Positions 1 to 6,485 of a stretch of DNA of 14,874 nt are shown here, one piece after another. Under the pieces are notes generated by a model. The model did no database searches and was not told where the DNA came from. It worked only from the letters and a program-made list of their open reading frames with translations. This stretch comes from Alphaproteobacteria bacterium (lineage in GTDB: Bacteria; Pseudomonadota; Alphaproteobacteria; UBA6615): positions 1 through 14,874 of the forward strand of contig JABDJY010000192.1 of assembly GCA_013003285.1 (NCBI GenBank), read 5' to 3'. Numbering within the stretch: position 1 is the first letter of the stretch; every line of letters starts with the position of its first letter. The translations under genes and the position numbers were made by a program.

Positions 1-1
1 C

Positions 2-88
2 GACGACGATGATGATGACGACGATGGCGATAGCAGCGACGATGACGGCCAGGCAACCGGCGGCGTCGGATTTGACGGCCTGACCTAG
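2..88 (+). CDS. C-terminal fragment of an Asp-rich protein (5' end outside window)
   Basis: The second frame is open from the window edge to a TAG at 86-88 and gives 28 residues: a run of eight Asp, then a Gly/Ser/Asp-rich stretch ending in GVGFDGLT. The composition (poly-Asp with interspersed Gly and Ser) resembles acidic tails or Ca2+-binding linkers of secreted proteins, but too little is visible to name a family. The GAC/GAT repeat could also be a low-complexity slippage-prone tract. The reading frame is the only one of the three forward frames that stays open through the repeat and ends in a sensible stop. Confidence 0.45.
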   Translation, partial: DDDDDDDDGDSSDDDGQATGGVGFDGLT

Positions 89-110
89 CCCCATCCCTTG
101 CCTACTTGAT

Positions 111-124
111 TTGGCCTACATCAA
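111..124 (+). promoter_or_regulatory. Possible FNR/FixK-like half-conserved box
   Basis: TTGGCCTACATCAA matches the FNR/CRP-family consensus TTGAT-N4-ATCAA at 8 of 10 defined positions, with a perfect right half and a 2-base mismatch in the left half. It lies 33 bases before the chosen ATG of the DUF4189-type gene. The match is weak enough to arise by chance, so it is only a candidate. Confidence 0.2.
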
Positions 125-157
125 AACGCTAGCGACCAACCTGTGAGATATTTTTTG

Positions 158-586
158 ATGAAAACACCTTTTCACATCGCCGCACTCGTCGGCACTCTAG
201 CCCTGACGGCGTGTGCTGGAATCGACTTTCCGGGCACGTCGGAATCGGCGGCGGCACCGAGGTCCGCCGCACAAGAGACCAAGCCCGACGTGCCGCGCTA
301 CGGCGCGATCGCATTCTCCGACCAATCGCAACGCTGGCGGTTTCGTTGGAACGTGATCGATCCGCAGCGGGCCGCCGATCTGGCCATGCAGGATTGCGGC
401 GATAGCGGTTGCCGCATCCTGCTGACATTTGGTCCCGCCGAGTGTGGAACCTTTGCCCTTGGCCAAAATAGCGTTACCGCCGCCGCGAAGGCTCAAACAC
501 CCCGGCAGGCCGAAACAGAAGCGAAGGCAGCGTGTAACGATATCGGCGCCGGCTGCCGCGTTGCGCCGGCTCAATGTAATACTTAA
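158..586 (+). CDS. DUF4189-type lipoprotein
   Basis: This is a 142-residue exported protein of unknown biochemical role. It begins with a lipoprotein signal peptide ending in the lipobox LTAC, so Cys19 would be lipidated and the protein anchored in the envelope. After a low-complexity Ala/Ser linker comes a Cys-rich domain (from about residue 46) opening with RYGAIAFS and containing CGDSGCRILLTF and ECGTFALG. This is the usual pattern of DUF4189, where paired Cys probably form disulfides. A GTG at 143 is in frame, but ATG 158 gives a cleaner signal peptide and has a GAGAT-like sequence upstream, so it is preferred. The gene is convergent with queG, with 14 bases between the stops and no visible terminator. 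The family assignment is from motif memory and the function is unknown. Confidence 0.8.
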   Translation: MKTPFHIAALVGTLALTACAGIDFPGTSESAAAPRSAAQETKPDVPRYGAIAFSDQSQRWRFRWNVIDPQRAADLAMQDCGDSGCRILLTFGPAECGTFALGQNSVTAAAKAQTPRQAETEAKAACNDIGAGCRVAPAQCNT

Positions 587-600
587 CCGCCTTGGTAAGA

Positions 601-1740
601 TTACGGCGCCGCGGCGTCAGCCCATTCGGCGCGGACCATAGGGTCAGCCTCGATCAGCAGGCGTTCGGCCTGTTGACGAGTGAACTCATCCGCCGGCACC
701 AAACGCGATAGCGCCCACACGGCGGCGCCGCGCACGACCGGCGCCGGGTCATCGAGCAAGGATTCGACAGTCGGCACGGAATTGGCATCGCCGCTATTGC
801 CCAGTGCAATCAATACGTTGCGCACAAACCTGTCACGGCCCGAGCGTTTTATGGCGGTCTTGGAAAAGAGCTGGCGAAACGCGCTGTCGTCAAGGCGCGC
901 CAGCTCAGCCAAACGCGGCACGGTGAGTTCAGCGCGCGGTTCCAGCTCCGGGTCGGCGCCGGCCTGGGCGAACTTATTCCACGGACAGACCGCCAAGCAG
1001 TCATCGCAGCCATAGATGCGATTGCCCATCAAAGGGCGTAATTCGCGGTCGATGGAGCCGGCATGCTCGATGGTCAGGTAGGAGATGCAACGCCTTGCGT
1101 CGAGCTGATACGGCGCCGGGAAGGCGTTGGTCGGGCAAACATCGAGACAGCGCCGGCATGAGCCACAATGGTCCTCGAGGGCTTCGTCGCTGGATAGATC
1201 GAGGGTCGTATAGACCTCACCCAGAAACAGCCACGAACCATGGTCGCGCGACACCAGATTGGTGTGCTTACCCTGCCAACCCAGCCCGGCTTGCTGGGCC
1301 AGGGGCTTTTCCATCACCGGCGCGGTATCGACGAATATCTTGATGCCGCAATCATATTCCTCGCCGATCCAGCGTCCGAAGGCTCGTAGGCGTTTTTTCA
1401 TCACCTCGTGATAGTCGCGACCGCGGGCATAGACCGAGATATTACCGGTCTCGGGTCGCGAGAGGTTCTCCAGCGGGTCGCCATCAGGCGCATAGGAAAT
1501 CCCCAGCGCGACCACGCTGCGCGCCTCGGGCCACAGCACCCGGGGGTCGCCGCGCCGCTCGGCCTTGCCGACCAGCCAGCCCATATCGCCGTGATAGCCG
1601 CGGCGCAGATACTCGGCCAGATTGTCCCGATTAGTGTCGGAGAGCGCGGCCGGCGCAAACCCGACGGCGCTGAACCCCGCCGCTAGGGCGCGGTCGCGAA
1701 TATGATCGCGCGTCGAAGGCTGTGGGGCGGCAACCGCCAC
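601..1740 (-). CDS. queG: Epoxyqueuosine reductase QueG
   Basis: QueG reduces epoxyqueuosine to queuosine in the wobble position of tRNAs with GUN anticodons, using cobalamin and two [4Fe-4S] clusters; it is cytoplasmic. The 379-residue product shows the family layout. An N-terminal cobalamin-binding reductase domain includes VDTAPVMEKPLA (Asp138 is the likely catalytic acid) and GLGWQGKHTN. A ferredoxin-like domain follows with CGSCRRCLDVCP (Cys192/195/198/202), Cys218 and GCDDCLAVCP (Cys245/248/252). HEAT-like repeats (about 305-375) probably bind tRNA. The start is a GTG four bases after the queF stop, with a G-rich Shine-Dalgarno-like stretch before it. It is the last gene of queA-queF-queG and catalyses the last step of the pathway. 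All eight cluster Cys are present, so the enzyme looks intact. Confidence 0.96.
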   Translation of the reverse strand: MAVAAPQPSTRDHIRDRALAAGFSAVGFAPAALSDTNRDNLAEYLRRGYHGDMGWLVGKAERRGDPRVLWPEARSVVALGISYAPDGDPLENLSRPETGNISVYARGRDYHEVMKKRLRAFGRWIGEEYDCGIKIFVDTAPVMEKPLAQQAGLGWQGKHTNLVSRDHGSWLFLGEVYTTLDLSSDEALEDHCGSCRRCLDVCPTNAFPAPYQLDARRCISYLTIEHAGSIDRELRPLMGNRIYGCDDCLAVCPWNKFAQAGADPELEPRAELTVPRLAELARLDDSAFRQLFSKTAIKRSGRDRFVRNVLIALGNSGDANSVPTVESLLDDPAPVVRGAAVWALSRLVPADEFTRQQAERLLIEADPMVRAEWADAAAP

Positions 1741-1744
1741 ACCG

Positions 1745-2209
1745 TCAGCCCCGCCCCCGGTAGGGCGCTACGCCCTGATCGGGCAGCCACAGGCCGGCCG
1801 GCGGTTCGCCGGTCTGGTAAAACACATCGATCGGCATGCCGCCGCGCGGATACCAATAGCCCCCGATGCGCAACCACGTCGGCTCCAGCGTATCCACCAG
1901 CCGCTTGGCGATGGCCACGGTGCAGCCCTCATGGAACGCGCCATGATTACGGAACGAGCCGAGATAAAGCTTGAGCGACTTGCTCTCGACGATCCATTGA
2001 TCGGGCGCATAGTCGATCACCAGATGGGCGAAATCCGGCTGGCCGGTGATCGGGCAGATCGAGGTGAATTCCGGCGCGGTGAAGCGCACCAGATAGGTCT
2101 CGCCCGGCTGCGGGTTGGCGACCCGCTCCAACACCGCCGCGTCGGGTGATTGCGGCAGCGGCGCATCGCCGCCCAACTGGGTCAGGCCGGTATAAGCTTC
2201 ATCGGTCAT
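1745..2209 (-). CDS. queF: NADPH-dependent preQ0 reductase QueF
   Basis: QueF reduces the nitrile of 7-cyano-7-deazaguanine (preQ0) to the amine preQ1, the base that Tgt inserts into tRNA. The protein has 154 residues, the size of the short single-T-fold (YkvM/type I) form. Visible family signatures are FTSICPITGQPDF with catalytic Cys52 and Asp59, the QueF motif ESKSLKLYL (75-83), and NHGAFHE with His93/Glu94 for substrate binding. The start at 2209 makes an ATGA overlap with the queA stop and has GGGAGGG five bases upstream. This is better than an in-frame ATG 21 bases further upstream inside queA. It is translationally coupled to queA and followed by queG. Confidence 0.96.
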   Translation of the reverse strand: MTDEAYTGLTQLGGDAPLPQSPDAAVLERVANPQPGETYLVRFTAPEFTSICPITGQPDFAHLVIDYAPDQWIVESKSLKLYLGSFRNHGAFHEGCTVAIAKRLVDTLEPTWLRIGGYWYPRGGMPIDVFYQTGEPPAGLWLPDQGVAPYRGRG

Positions 2210-3279
2210 GGCGCCCTCCCATTGGCGCAATTCAAGAGCATCGCATCGCCATAGGAATAGAAACGATAGCGTTGTGCAATGGCGTGGTCATAGGCCGTGC
2301 GGATGGCGTCGGTGCCGGCGAACGCGCTCACTAACATAAACAATGTCGAGCGCGGCAGGTGAAAGTTGGTCAGCAGCATATCGACCGCGCCGAACCGGTA
2401 GCCGGGCGTAATAAATATGCTGGTATCGCCGGCGAAAGGGTGCAGCATACCGCCCTCGTCCACCGCGCTTTCCAGCAGGCGCAACGAGGTGGTACCGACC
2501 GCCAGCACCCGGCCGCCCCGGGCATGGGTGGCGTTTACCGCATCGGCGGTCGCCGCCGATATTTCACCGATTTCCGCATGCATCTTATGGTCCGCGACGT
2601 CATCGACGGTTACCGGCAGAAAGGTGCCCGCCCCCACATGCAGGGTCAGCGGTGCGCTCAACACGCCGCGCGCGGCCAGCGCTTCCATCACTACGGGTGT
2701 AAAATGCAGCCCCGCCGTGGGCGCGGCGACGGCGCCATCATGTGCAGCGAACAGGGTTTGATAGTCGTTTTGATCCTTGGCGTCGGGCAGTTCAGGACGC
2801 TTGATATAGGGCGGCAAAGGGGCCCGCCCATAACGCCGTAAGCCATCATGGAAATCGACGCCGGTGGCGGCGAAGCGTAGCAAGATTTCGCCCATCTCAT
2901 GTTTTTCCATGACGTCGGCGGTGAAATCATCGCCGAAAACGATTTGATCGCCCACCTCCAGGCGCCGCGCCGGTTTGGCAAAGGCCCGCCACACGCCGTC
3001 GCCGTCGCGCTTGTGCAAGGTAACGCTGATCTTTCGCTCCGGCGCGGCCAGGCTGCCCGCCACATCGCGCACCCGCACCCCCGACAATAGGGCCGGGATA
3101 ACGCGGGTATCGTTAAATACCATCAGATCGCCGGGGCGCAGTAAATCGGCCAGATCGCTAATCCTGCGGTCGGTCAGCCCGTCCTGAACATCGAGCAACC
3201 GGGCGCTTTCGCGCGGCACGGCCGGGCGCTGGGCGATCAACTCGCGGGGCAGGTTGAAATCGAAATCGGCGGTTTTCAT
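2206..3279 (-). CDS. queA: S-adenosylmethionine:tRNA ribosyltransferase-isomerase QueA
   Basis: QueA transfers and isomerises the ribosyl part of S-adenosylmethionine onto preQ1-modified tRNA, giving epoxyqueuosine. The 357-residue product has the usual length. It opens with MKTADFDFNLPRELIAQRP and contains FNDTRVIPA and TAGLHFT. Near the C-terminus it has GTTSLRLLES, NFHLPRSTL and RFYSYGDAMLL, all typical of QueA. ATG 3279 is chosen because the family N-terminus starts there and AGGA lies about eight bases upstream; the frame is open further upstream without homology. It is the first gene of the queuosine operon and overlaps queF by ATGA. The gene for the next upstream step, tgt, is not in the window. 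Confidence 0.97.
   Translation of the reverse strand: MKTADFDFNLPRELIAQRPAVPRESARLLDVQDGLTDRRISDLADLLRPGDLMVFNDTRVIPALLSGVRVRDVAGSLAAPERKISVTLHKRDGDGVWRAFAKPARRLEVGDQIVFGDDFTADVMEKHEMGEILLRFAATGVDFHDGLRRYGRAPLPPYIKRPELPDAKDQNDYQTLFAAHDGAVAAPTAGLHFTPVVMEALAARGVLSAPLTLHVGAGTFLPVTVDDVADHKMHAEIGEISAATADAVNATHARGGRVLAVGTTSLRLLESAVDEGGMLHPFAGDTSIFITPGYRFGAVDMLLTNFHLPRSTLFMLVSAFAGTDAIRTAYDHAIAQRYRFYSYGDAMLLNCANGRAP
2214..2220 (-). promoter_or_regulatory. Ribosome binding site of queF
   Basis: GGGAGGG (minus-strand sense) sits inside the 3' end of queA, four to five bases before the ATG at 2209. It decides the queF start at the ATGA overlap over the upstream in-frame ATG. Confidence 0.7.
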
Positions 3280-3366
3280 CACATGTCCTGCGGCACCGGT
3301 GACAATTGACAGGCTTGCCAGTAGGCGGCACAACCCAGCATCAGCAACCGGAAATAGCCGCAGATC

Positions 3367-4065
3367 ATGTCCCCATCACAGTCGCCCGCGTCGAACCTGG
3401 TCTCCAGCCGCTTTATGCTTATCGCGGTTGCGTTCGTCACCTGTCTCATCGTCTCCAACATTACGGCGGTGAAACTGATCGATGTGAGCGGCTTCATCTT
3501 GCCCGGCGCCATCGTCATTTTCCCGATCACCTACATCATCGGCGACGTTCTGACCGAAGTGTACGGCTATGCCAAGGCCCGGCGGGTGATCTGGCTGGGT
3601 TTTCTGGCCAATCTGTTCGCCGTGGGCACCTTTGCCCTGGTCGGCGTGCTGCCGGCGGCTGGGTTTTGGGGCGGGCAGGATGCCTATGACGTCATACTGG
3701 GCGCCACGCCGCGCATCCTGGCGGCGTCCCTGGTCGCCTATCTGTTCGGCGAATTCGCCAATGCCTATGTGCTGGCCAAACTCAAAATCGCCACCGAAGG
3801 GCGGCTCTTATGGGTGCGCACCATCGGCTCGACCATGGTCGGGCAGAGCCTCGATTCGGCGATCTTCGTCGTCATCGCCTTTAGCGGCATCCTGCCGGCC
3901 GACGCGCTGATCCTGACGATTGTCGTGCAAGCGGTGGCCAAGACCGCTTACGAAGCCCTGGCGACGCCGCTCACCTATGTGTTGGTCGGCTGGCTCAAAC
4001 GCGCCGAGGGCATCGATACGTTCGACCGCGACGTGAGCTTCAATCCCTTCGCCACTACCGGGTGA
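3367..4065 (+). CDS. yhhQ: Queuosine precursor transporter, YhhQ/COG1738 family
   Basis: This is an inner-membrane protein of the vitamin-uptake-transporter-like YhhQ family. In E. coli that family imports queuosine precursors (preQ0/preQ1). The 232-residue product is strongly hydrophobic with about six membrane segments (about 16-35, 43-60, 74-98, 115-137, 163-190 and 195-210). Family-type signatures are SNITAVKL, FPITYIIGDVLTEVYGYAKAR (split by the membrane boundary) and GSTMVGQSLDS. It diverges from queA with an 87-base gap, which supports a queuosine role independently of sequence. A GGAA about a dozen bases upstream is a modest ribosome-binding site. The stop overlaps the next gene by GTGA. 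The substrate (preQ0, preQ1 or queuine) cannot be read from sequence. Confidence 0.9.
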   Translation: MSPSQSPASNLVSSRFMLIAVAFVTCLIVSNITAVKLIDVSGFILPGAIVIFPITYIIGDVLTEVYGYAKARRVIWLGFLANLFAVGTFALVGVLPAAGFWGGQDAYDVILGATPRILAASLVAYLFGEFANAYVLAKLKIATEGRLLWVRTIGSTMVGQSLDSAIFVVIAFSGILPADALILTIVVQAVAKTAYEALATPLTYVLVGWLKRAEGIDTFDRDVSFNPFATTG

Positions 4066-5084
4066 CCACGCAAATGGCAATGCTGCTTCGATTTTGCATT
4101 GCCGCGTCGCTTGCCGTCTTTGCGCTGGGGCTGACGCCCCTCGCCGCTGTCGCCGGCAACTACACGGCGCAAATCGAGAACGACCGGATCGCCAACACCG
4201 ACCGGCATTACACCACGGGCATGCGGTTAAACTGGGTATCGGACCAGGCCACCGATTCCCCGCTCTGGGCGAAAAACCTGCTCGACCGGATATACCCGCT
4301 TGCCGATCTGCGCGCCGGTCGGGTCGGCCTCGCTTTGGGCCACAATGTGTTTACGCCGGAGAATACCGCGACAACAGCTCTGGTAACCGACGACCGGCCC
4401 TATGCCGGCTGGCTCTATGGCGGTATTTCGGCACACGCCGAGACCACCCGCACCATCGCCGGCCGGACGCTCGACACGCTAGACACGGTTGAACTCAATA
4501 TCGGCGTGGTCGGCCCGATGGCGCTGGCCGAAGAGGTGCAGAACGGATTCCACGAGCTGATCAACGTGCGTCGCGCCAACGGCTGGCGCAACCAGCTGAG
4601 AAACGAGCCCGCCGTGATGCTGATCGCCGAGCGCCGCTGGCGGCCGGACCCGCTTAACATCGGCTCCGTCGCCGCGGACATCATCCCCCATATGGGCGTC
4701 AGTCTGGGCAATGTGATGACCCTGGCCAACGCCGGCGCCACGGTGCGCATCGGCCAGGATCTCGACGTGGATTTCGGCCCGCCCCATGTGCGTCCCACCC
4801 TATCGGGCCTGGCCGCCGTTGCCGGCGGCACCGACTTCGCCTGGTATCTCTTCGCCGGCGCCGAGGGGCGATACGTCGCCCATAATATCTTTCTCGACGG
4901 CAACACCTTCGCCAACAGCCACAGCGTCGACCGCATCCCCCTGGTCGCCGACGTCCAGCTCGGCGCGGCGATTGTCGTGAACGACATCCGGCTGGCGTTT
5001 ACCCATGTGTTTCGCACCCGCGAATTCGAGGGCCAACGCCGCGCCGACCGCTATGGCGCGATCAGCCTGTCGGCGCGGTTCTGA
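4062..5084 (+). CDS. LpxR-like outer-membrane lipid A deacylase (DUF2219)
   Basis: LpxR-family enzymes are outer-membrane beta-barrels that remove the 3'-acyloxyacyl group of lipid A in a Ca2+-dependent way. The 340-residue product has a signal peptide ending at about AVA|GNYTA. The mature start IENDRIANTDRHYTTGMRLNW carries the Asn40-Asp41 and Thr46-Asp47 region that matches the LpxR active site. DDRPYAGWLYGG and GPMALAEEVQNGFHELI (His164, equivalent to the catalytic His) follow. The C-terminal residue is Phe, as expected for Bam-assembled barrels. The start is uncertain: GTG 4062 overlaps the yhhQ stop (GTGA), while ATG 4074 and ATG 4080 also give complete signal peptides, and GGTGA is better placed for 4074. 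Co-transcription with yhhQ is likely. Activity is inferred from the family. Confidence 0.88.
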   Translation: MTTQMAMLLRFCIAASLAVFALGLTPLAAVAGNYTAQIENDRIANTDRHYTTGMRLNWVSDQATDSPLWAKNLLDRIYPLADLRAGRVGLALGHNVFTPENTATTALVTDDRPYAGWLYGGISAHAETTRTIAGRTLDTLDTVELNIGVVGPMALAEEVQNGFHELINVRRANGWRNQLRNEPAVMLIAERRWRPDPLNIGSVAADIIPHMGVSLGNVMTLANAGATVRIGQDLDVDFGPPHVRPTLSGLAAVAGGTDFAWYLFAGAEGRYVAHNIFLDGNTFANSHSVDRIPLVADVQLGAAIVVNDIRLAFTHVFRTREFEGQRRADRYGAISLSARF

Positions 5085-5095
5085 GCATTACCGCT

Positions 5096-5125
5096 TTGTG
5101 TCGGCTCAGGCCGATAAAGTATAAT
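5096..5125 (+). promoter_or_regulatory. Candidate sigma70 promoter for the LapG-like gene
   Basis: A perfect TATAAT at 5120-5125 is preceded, after 18 bases, by TTGTGT at 5096-5101 as a partial -35. It lies in the short gap between the LpxR-like gene and the next start at 5162, giving a leader of about 30 bases. Confidence 0.5.
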
Positions 5126-5161
5126 CGCTGGGTTCGTGTTTCACAGATCGACAGGTGACCC

Positions 5162-5644
5162 ATGCGCTTCGGTGACCGTAACCCCATCCCACTACCGACG
5201 ACCCAGCTCTCGGACCGGGTCGATTGGAACTTTGCCGAGACCCCGCCGGAGATTGCCGCGGTCGCCGACGCCGACCCGCTCGACCAGCTGCGCGCGGTCA
5301 ATGATTACGTCACCACGACCTGCGCCTACGTGGAAGACGTCATCGACCATTGGAAATCGCCGACCGAATTCTTCGCCGCCAAGGCCGGCGACTGCGAAGA
5401 CCATTGCGTGGGTAAATACGCGCTTCTGCGCAATATCGGCTGGGCGGCAGAAAATCTCGGCGTCTTCGCCGGCCGCGACATCGACGGGGTGGGCCACGCC
5501 GTACTCGGCGCCCGCATCGACGGCGACGACGACATCCAACTCCTCGACAACCGCACCCCAATCATCCGCCCCTCGGCGCAAGCGCCCTGGTTCACGCCGT
5601 TCTTCGGCGTCAACGAAGATACGTCCTGGTTCTATCTGGGCTAG
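5162..5644 (+). CDS. Transglutaminase-like cysteine protease, BTLCP/LapG-related
   Basis: The 160-residue product belongs to the bacterial transglutaminase-like cysteine proteinases (COG3672), the family of the periplasmic adhesin protease LapG. The catalytic triad is visible: Cys78 in AGDCEDHCVGKYALL, His112 in GVGHAVLGARI and Asp129 in LLDNRTP. The preceding WKSPTEFF is also typical. Acidic residues next to Cys78 could form the Ca2+ site known in LapG. Unlike LapG it has no signal peptide and is shorter, consistent with a cytoplasmic or differently exported form. The start has AGGTGA just upstream and a TATAAT promoter before that. No LapD or large adhesin gene is nearby, so its substrate is unknown. 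It ends three bases from the convergent hydrolase gene. Confidence 0.85.
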   Translation: MRFGDRNPIPLPTTQLSDRVDWNFAETPPEIAAVADADPLDQLRAVNDYVTTTCAYVEDVIDHWKSPTEFFAAKAGDCEDHCVGKYALLRNIGWAAENLGVFAGRDIDGVGHAVLGARIDGDDDIQLLDNRTPIIRPSAQAPWFTPFFGVNEDTSWFYLG

Positions 5645-5647
5645 CGA

Positions 5648-6406
5648 CTATTCCGCCGCTTCGGCGGCCAGTTTGCCGCTGTCGCGCCAGCAGTCGATCA
5701 CTTCTTCCGACTGCACCACCTGGCCGAACCAGCGGTCGATATTGACCAGGGTGGCGTTATGCATCTCTTCCGTGACGGTGCCGGTGCAATCGTCGGTGAA
5801 GACGATGTAATAGTCGTGGAAGAAGCCGTCGCGCGCCGTCGATTCGACGCAGCCATTGGTGATCGCGCCGGTCATGATCAGCGAGCGGATGCCGTTCGAG
5901 CGCAGCACCATATCGAGATTGGTACCAATGAAGCCGCCATAGCGGTGCTTATGGATGATCGGCTCGCCGGGCCGCGGCTCGATACCTTCATAGAACTGGC
6001 CGCCCCAGCCATCCTCCATGCATACCGGATATTCGATGAAACGCCCCTTCCACTGGCGCAGCGACTGCTCGAGCCAGACATCGGACATCAGGTTCATATC
6101 GGCGTTGTAGATGGTTTGGATATAGACGATCAGGCAGCCCGCCTCGCGCGCCTTGTCGATCAGATTGACCAGCCTCGGCACCATGGTCTTGATGCGCGTC
6201 AGATCGAAGCCTTCGGTATCGAGCATACCGCCCTCGGCGCAGAAATCGTTCTGTACATCGACCACGATCACCGCCGTATGGTTGGGATCGGTCTTGGCCT
6301 CCAAGGTGGTCAGCGCCCGCGCCAGGGTCTTGTAGATATTGGCCCGCATGATCTGGGTAATCTTGTCCGGGTTGCGGTTCGTCAGCGTGGAATCGTCGTC
6401 AGCCAT
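5648..6406 (-). CDS. Isochorismatase-family cysteine hydrolase
   Basis: The 252-residue protein has the Asp-Lys-Cys triad of the isochorismatase-like amidohydrolases: Asp50 in VVDVQNDF, Lys153 in IHKHRYGGF and Cys186 in GAITNGCVESTARDGFF. The last motif is close to ureidoacrylate, carbamoyl and biuret-type amidases rather than true isochorismatases, so cleavage of an amide C-N bond in a small molecule is expected; the exact substrate is not predictable. About 40 N-terminal residues precede the core, somewhat longer than minimal members. ATG 6406 is chosen because GGGAGGA lies four bases upstream; the frame stays open much further upstream but only as antisense-like sequence over the HupE gene. 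It is separated from HupE by 79 bases, so it may be independently transcribed. Confidence 0.88.
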   Translation of the reverse strand: MADDDSTLTNRNPDKITQIMRANIYKTLARALTTLEAKTDPNHTAVIVVDVQNDFCAEGGMLDTEGFDLTRIKTMVPRLVNLIDKAREAGCLIVYIQTIYNADMNLMSDVWLEQSLRQWKGRFIEYPVCMEDGWGGQFYEGIEPRPGEPIIHKHRYGGFIGTNLDMVLRSNGIRSLIMTGAITNGCVESTARDGFFHDYYIVFTDDCTGTVTEEMHNATLVNIDRWFGQVVQSEEVIDCWRDSGKLAAEAAE

Positions 6407-6410
6407 AGTG

Positions 6411-6417
6411 TCCTCCC
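6411..6417 (-). promoter_or_regulatory. Ribosome binding site of the cysteine hydrolase
   Basis: GGGAGGA on the minus strand lies four bases before ATG 6406. It fixes this start although the reading frame continues open more than 350 bases upstream. Confidence 0.65.
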
Positions 6418-6485
6418 GACGGGCCGCGATGGTTTGGACACATGCTGTGGCGGCCGCGTTGTGGCGTAAAGCATAGAGCAGTTTG

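Noticed and set aside
106..124. TTGAT-N9-ATCAA as an FNR box
   Set aside because: The spacer is nine bases instead of four. The better aligned but mismatched TTGGC-N4-ATCAA is listed only as a weak candidate.
3280..3366. preQ1 riboswitch or clear promoter between queA and yhhQ
   Set aside because: A TTGACA at 3306-3311 is present, but no good -10 follows at the right spacing. No preQ1-I-type hairpin with an A-rich tail can be recognised.
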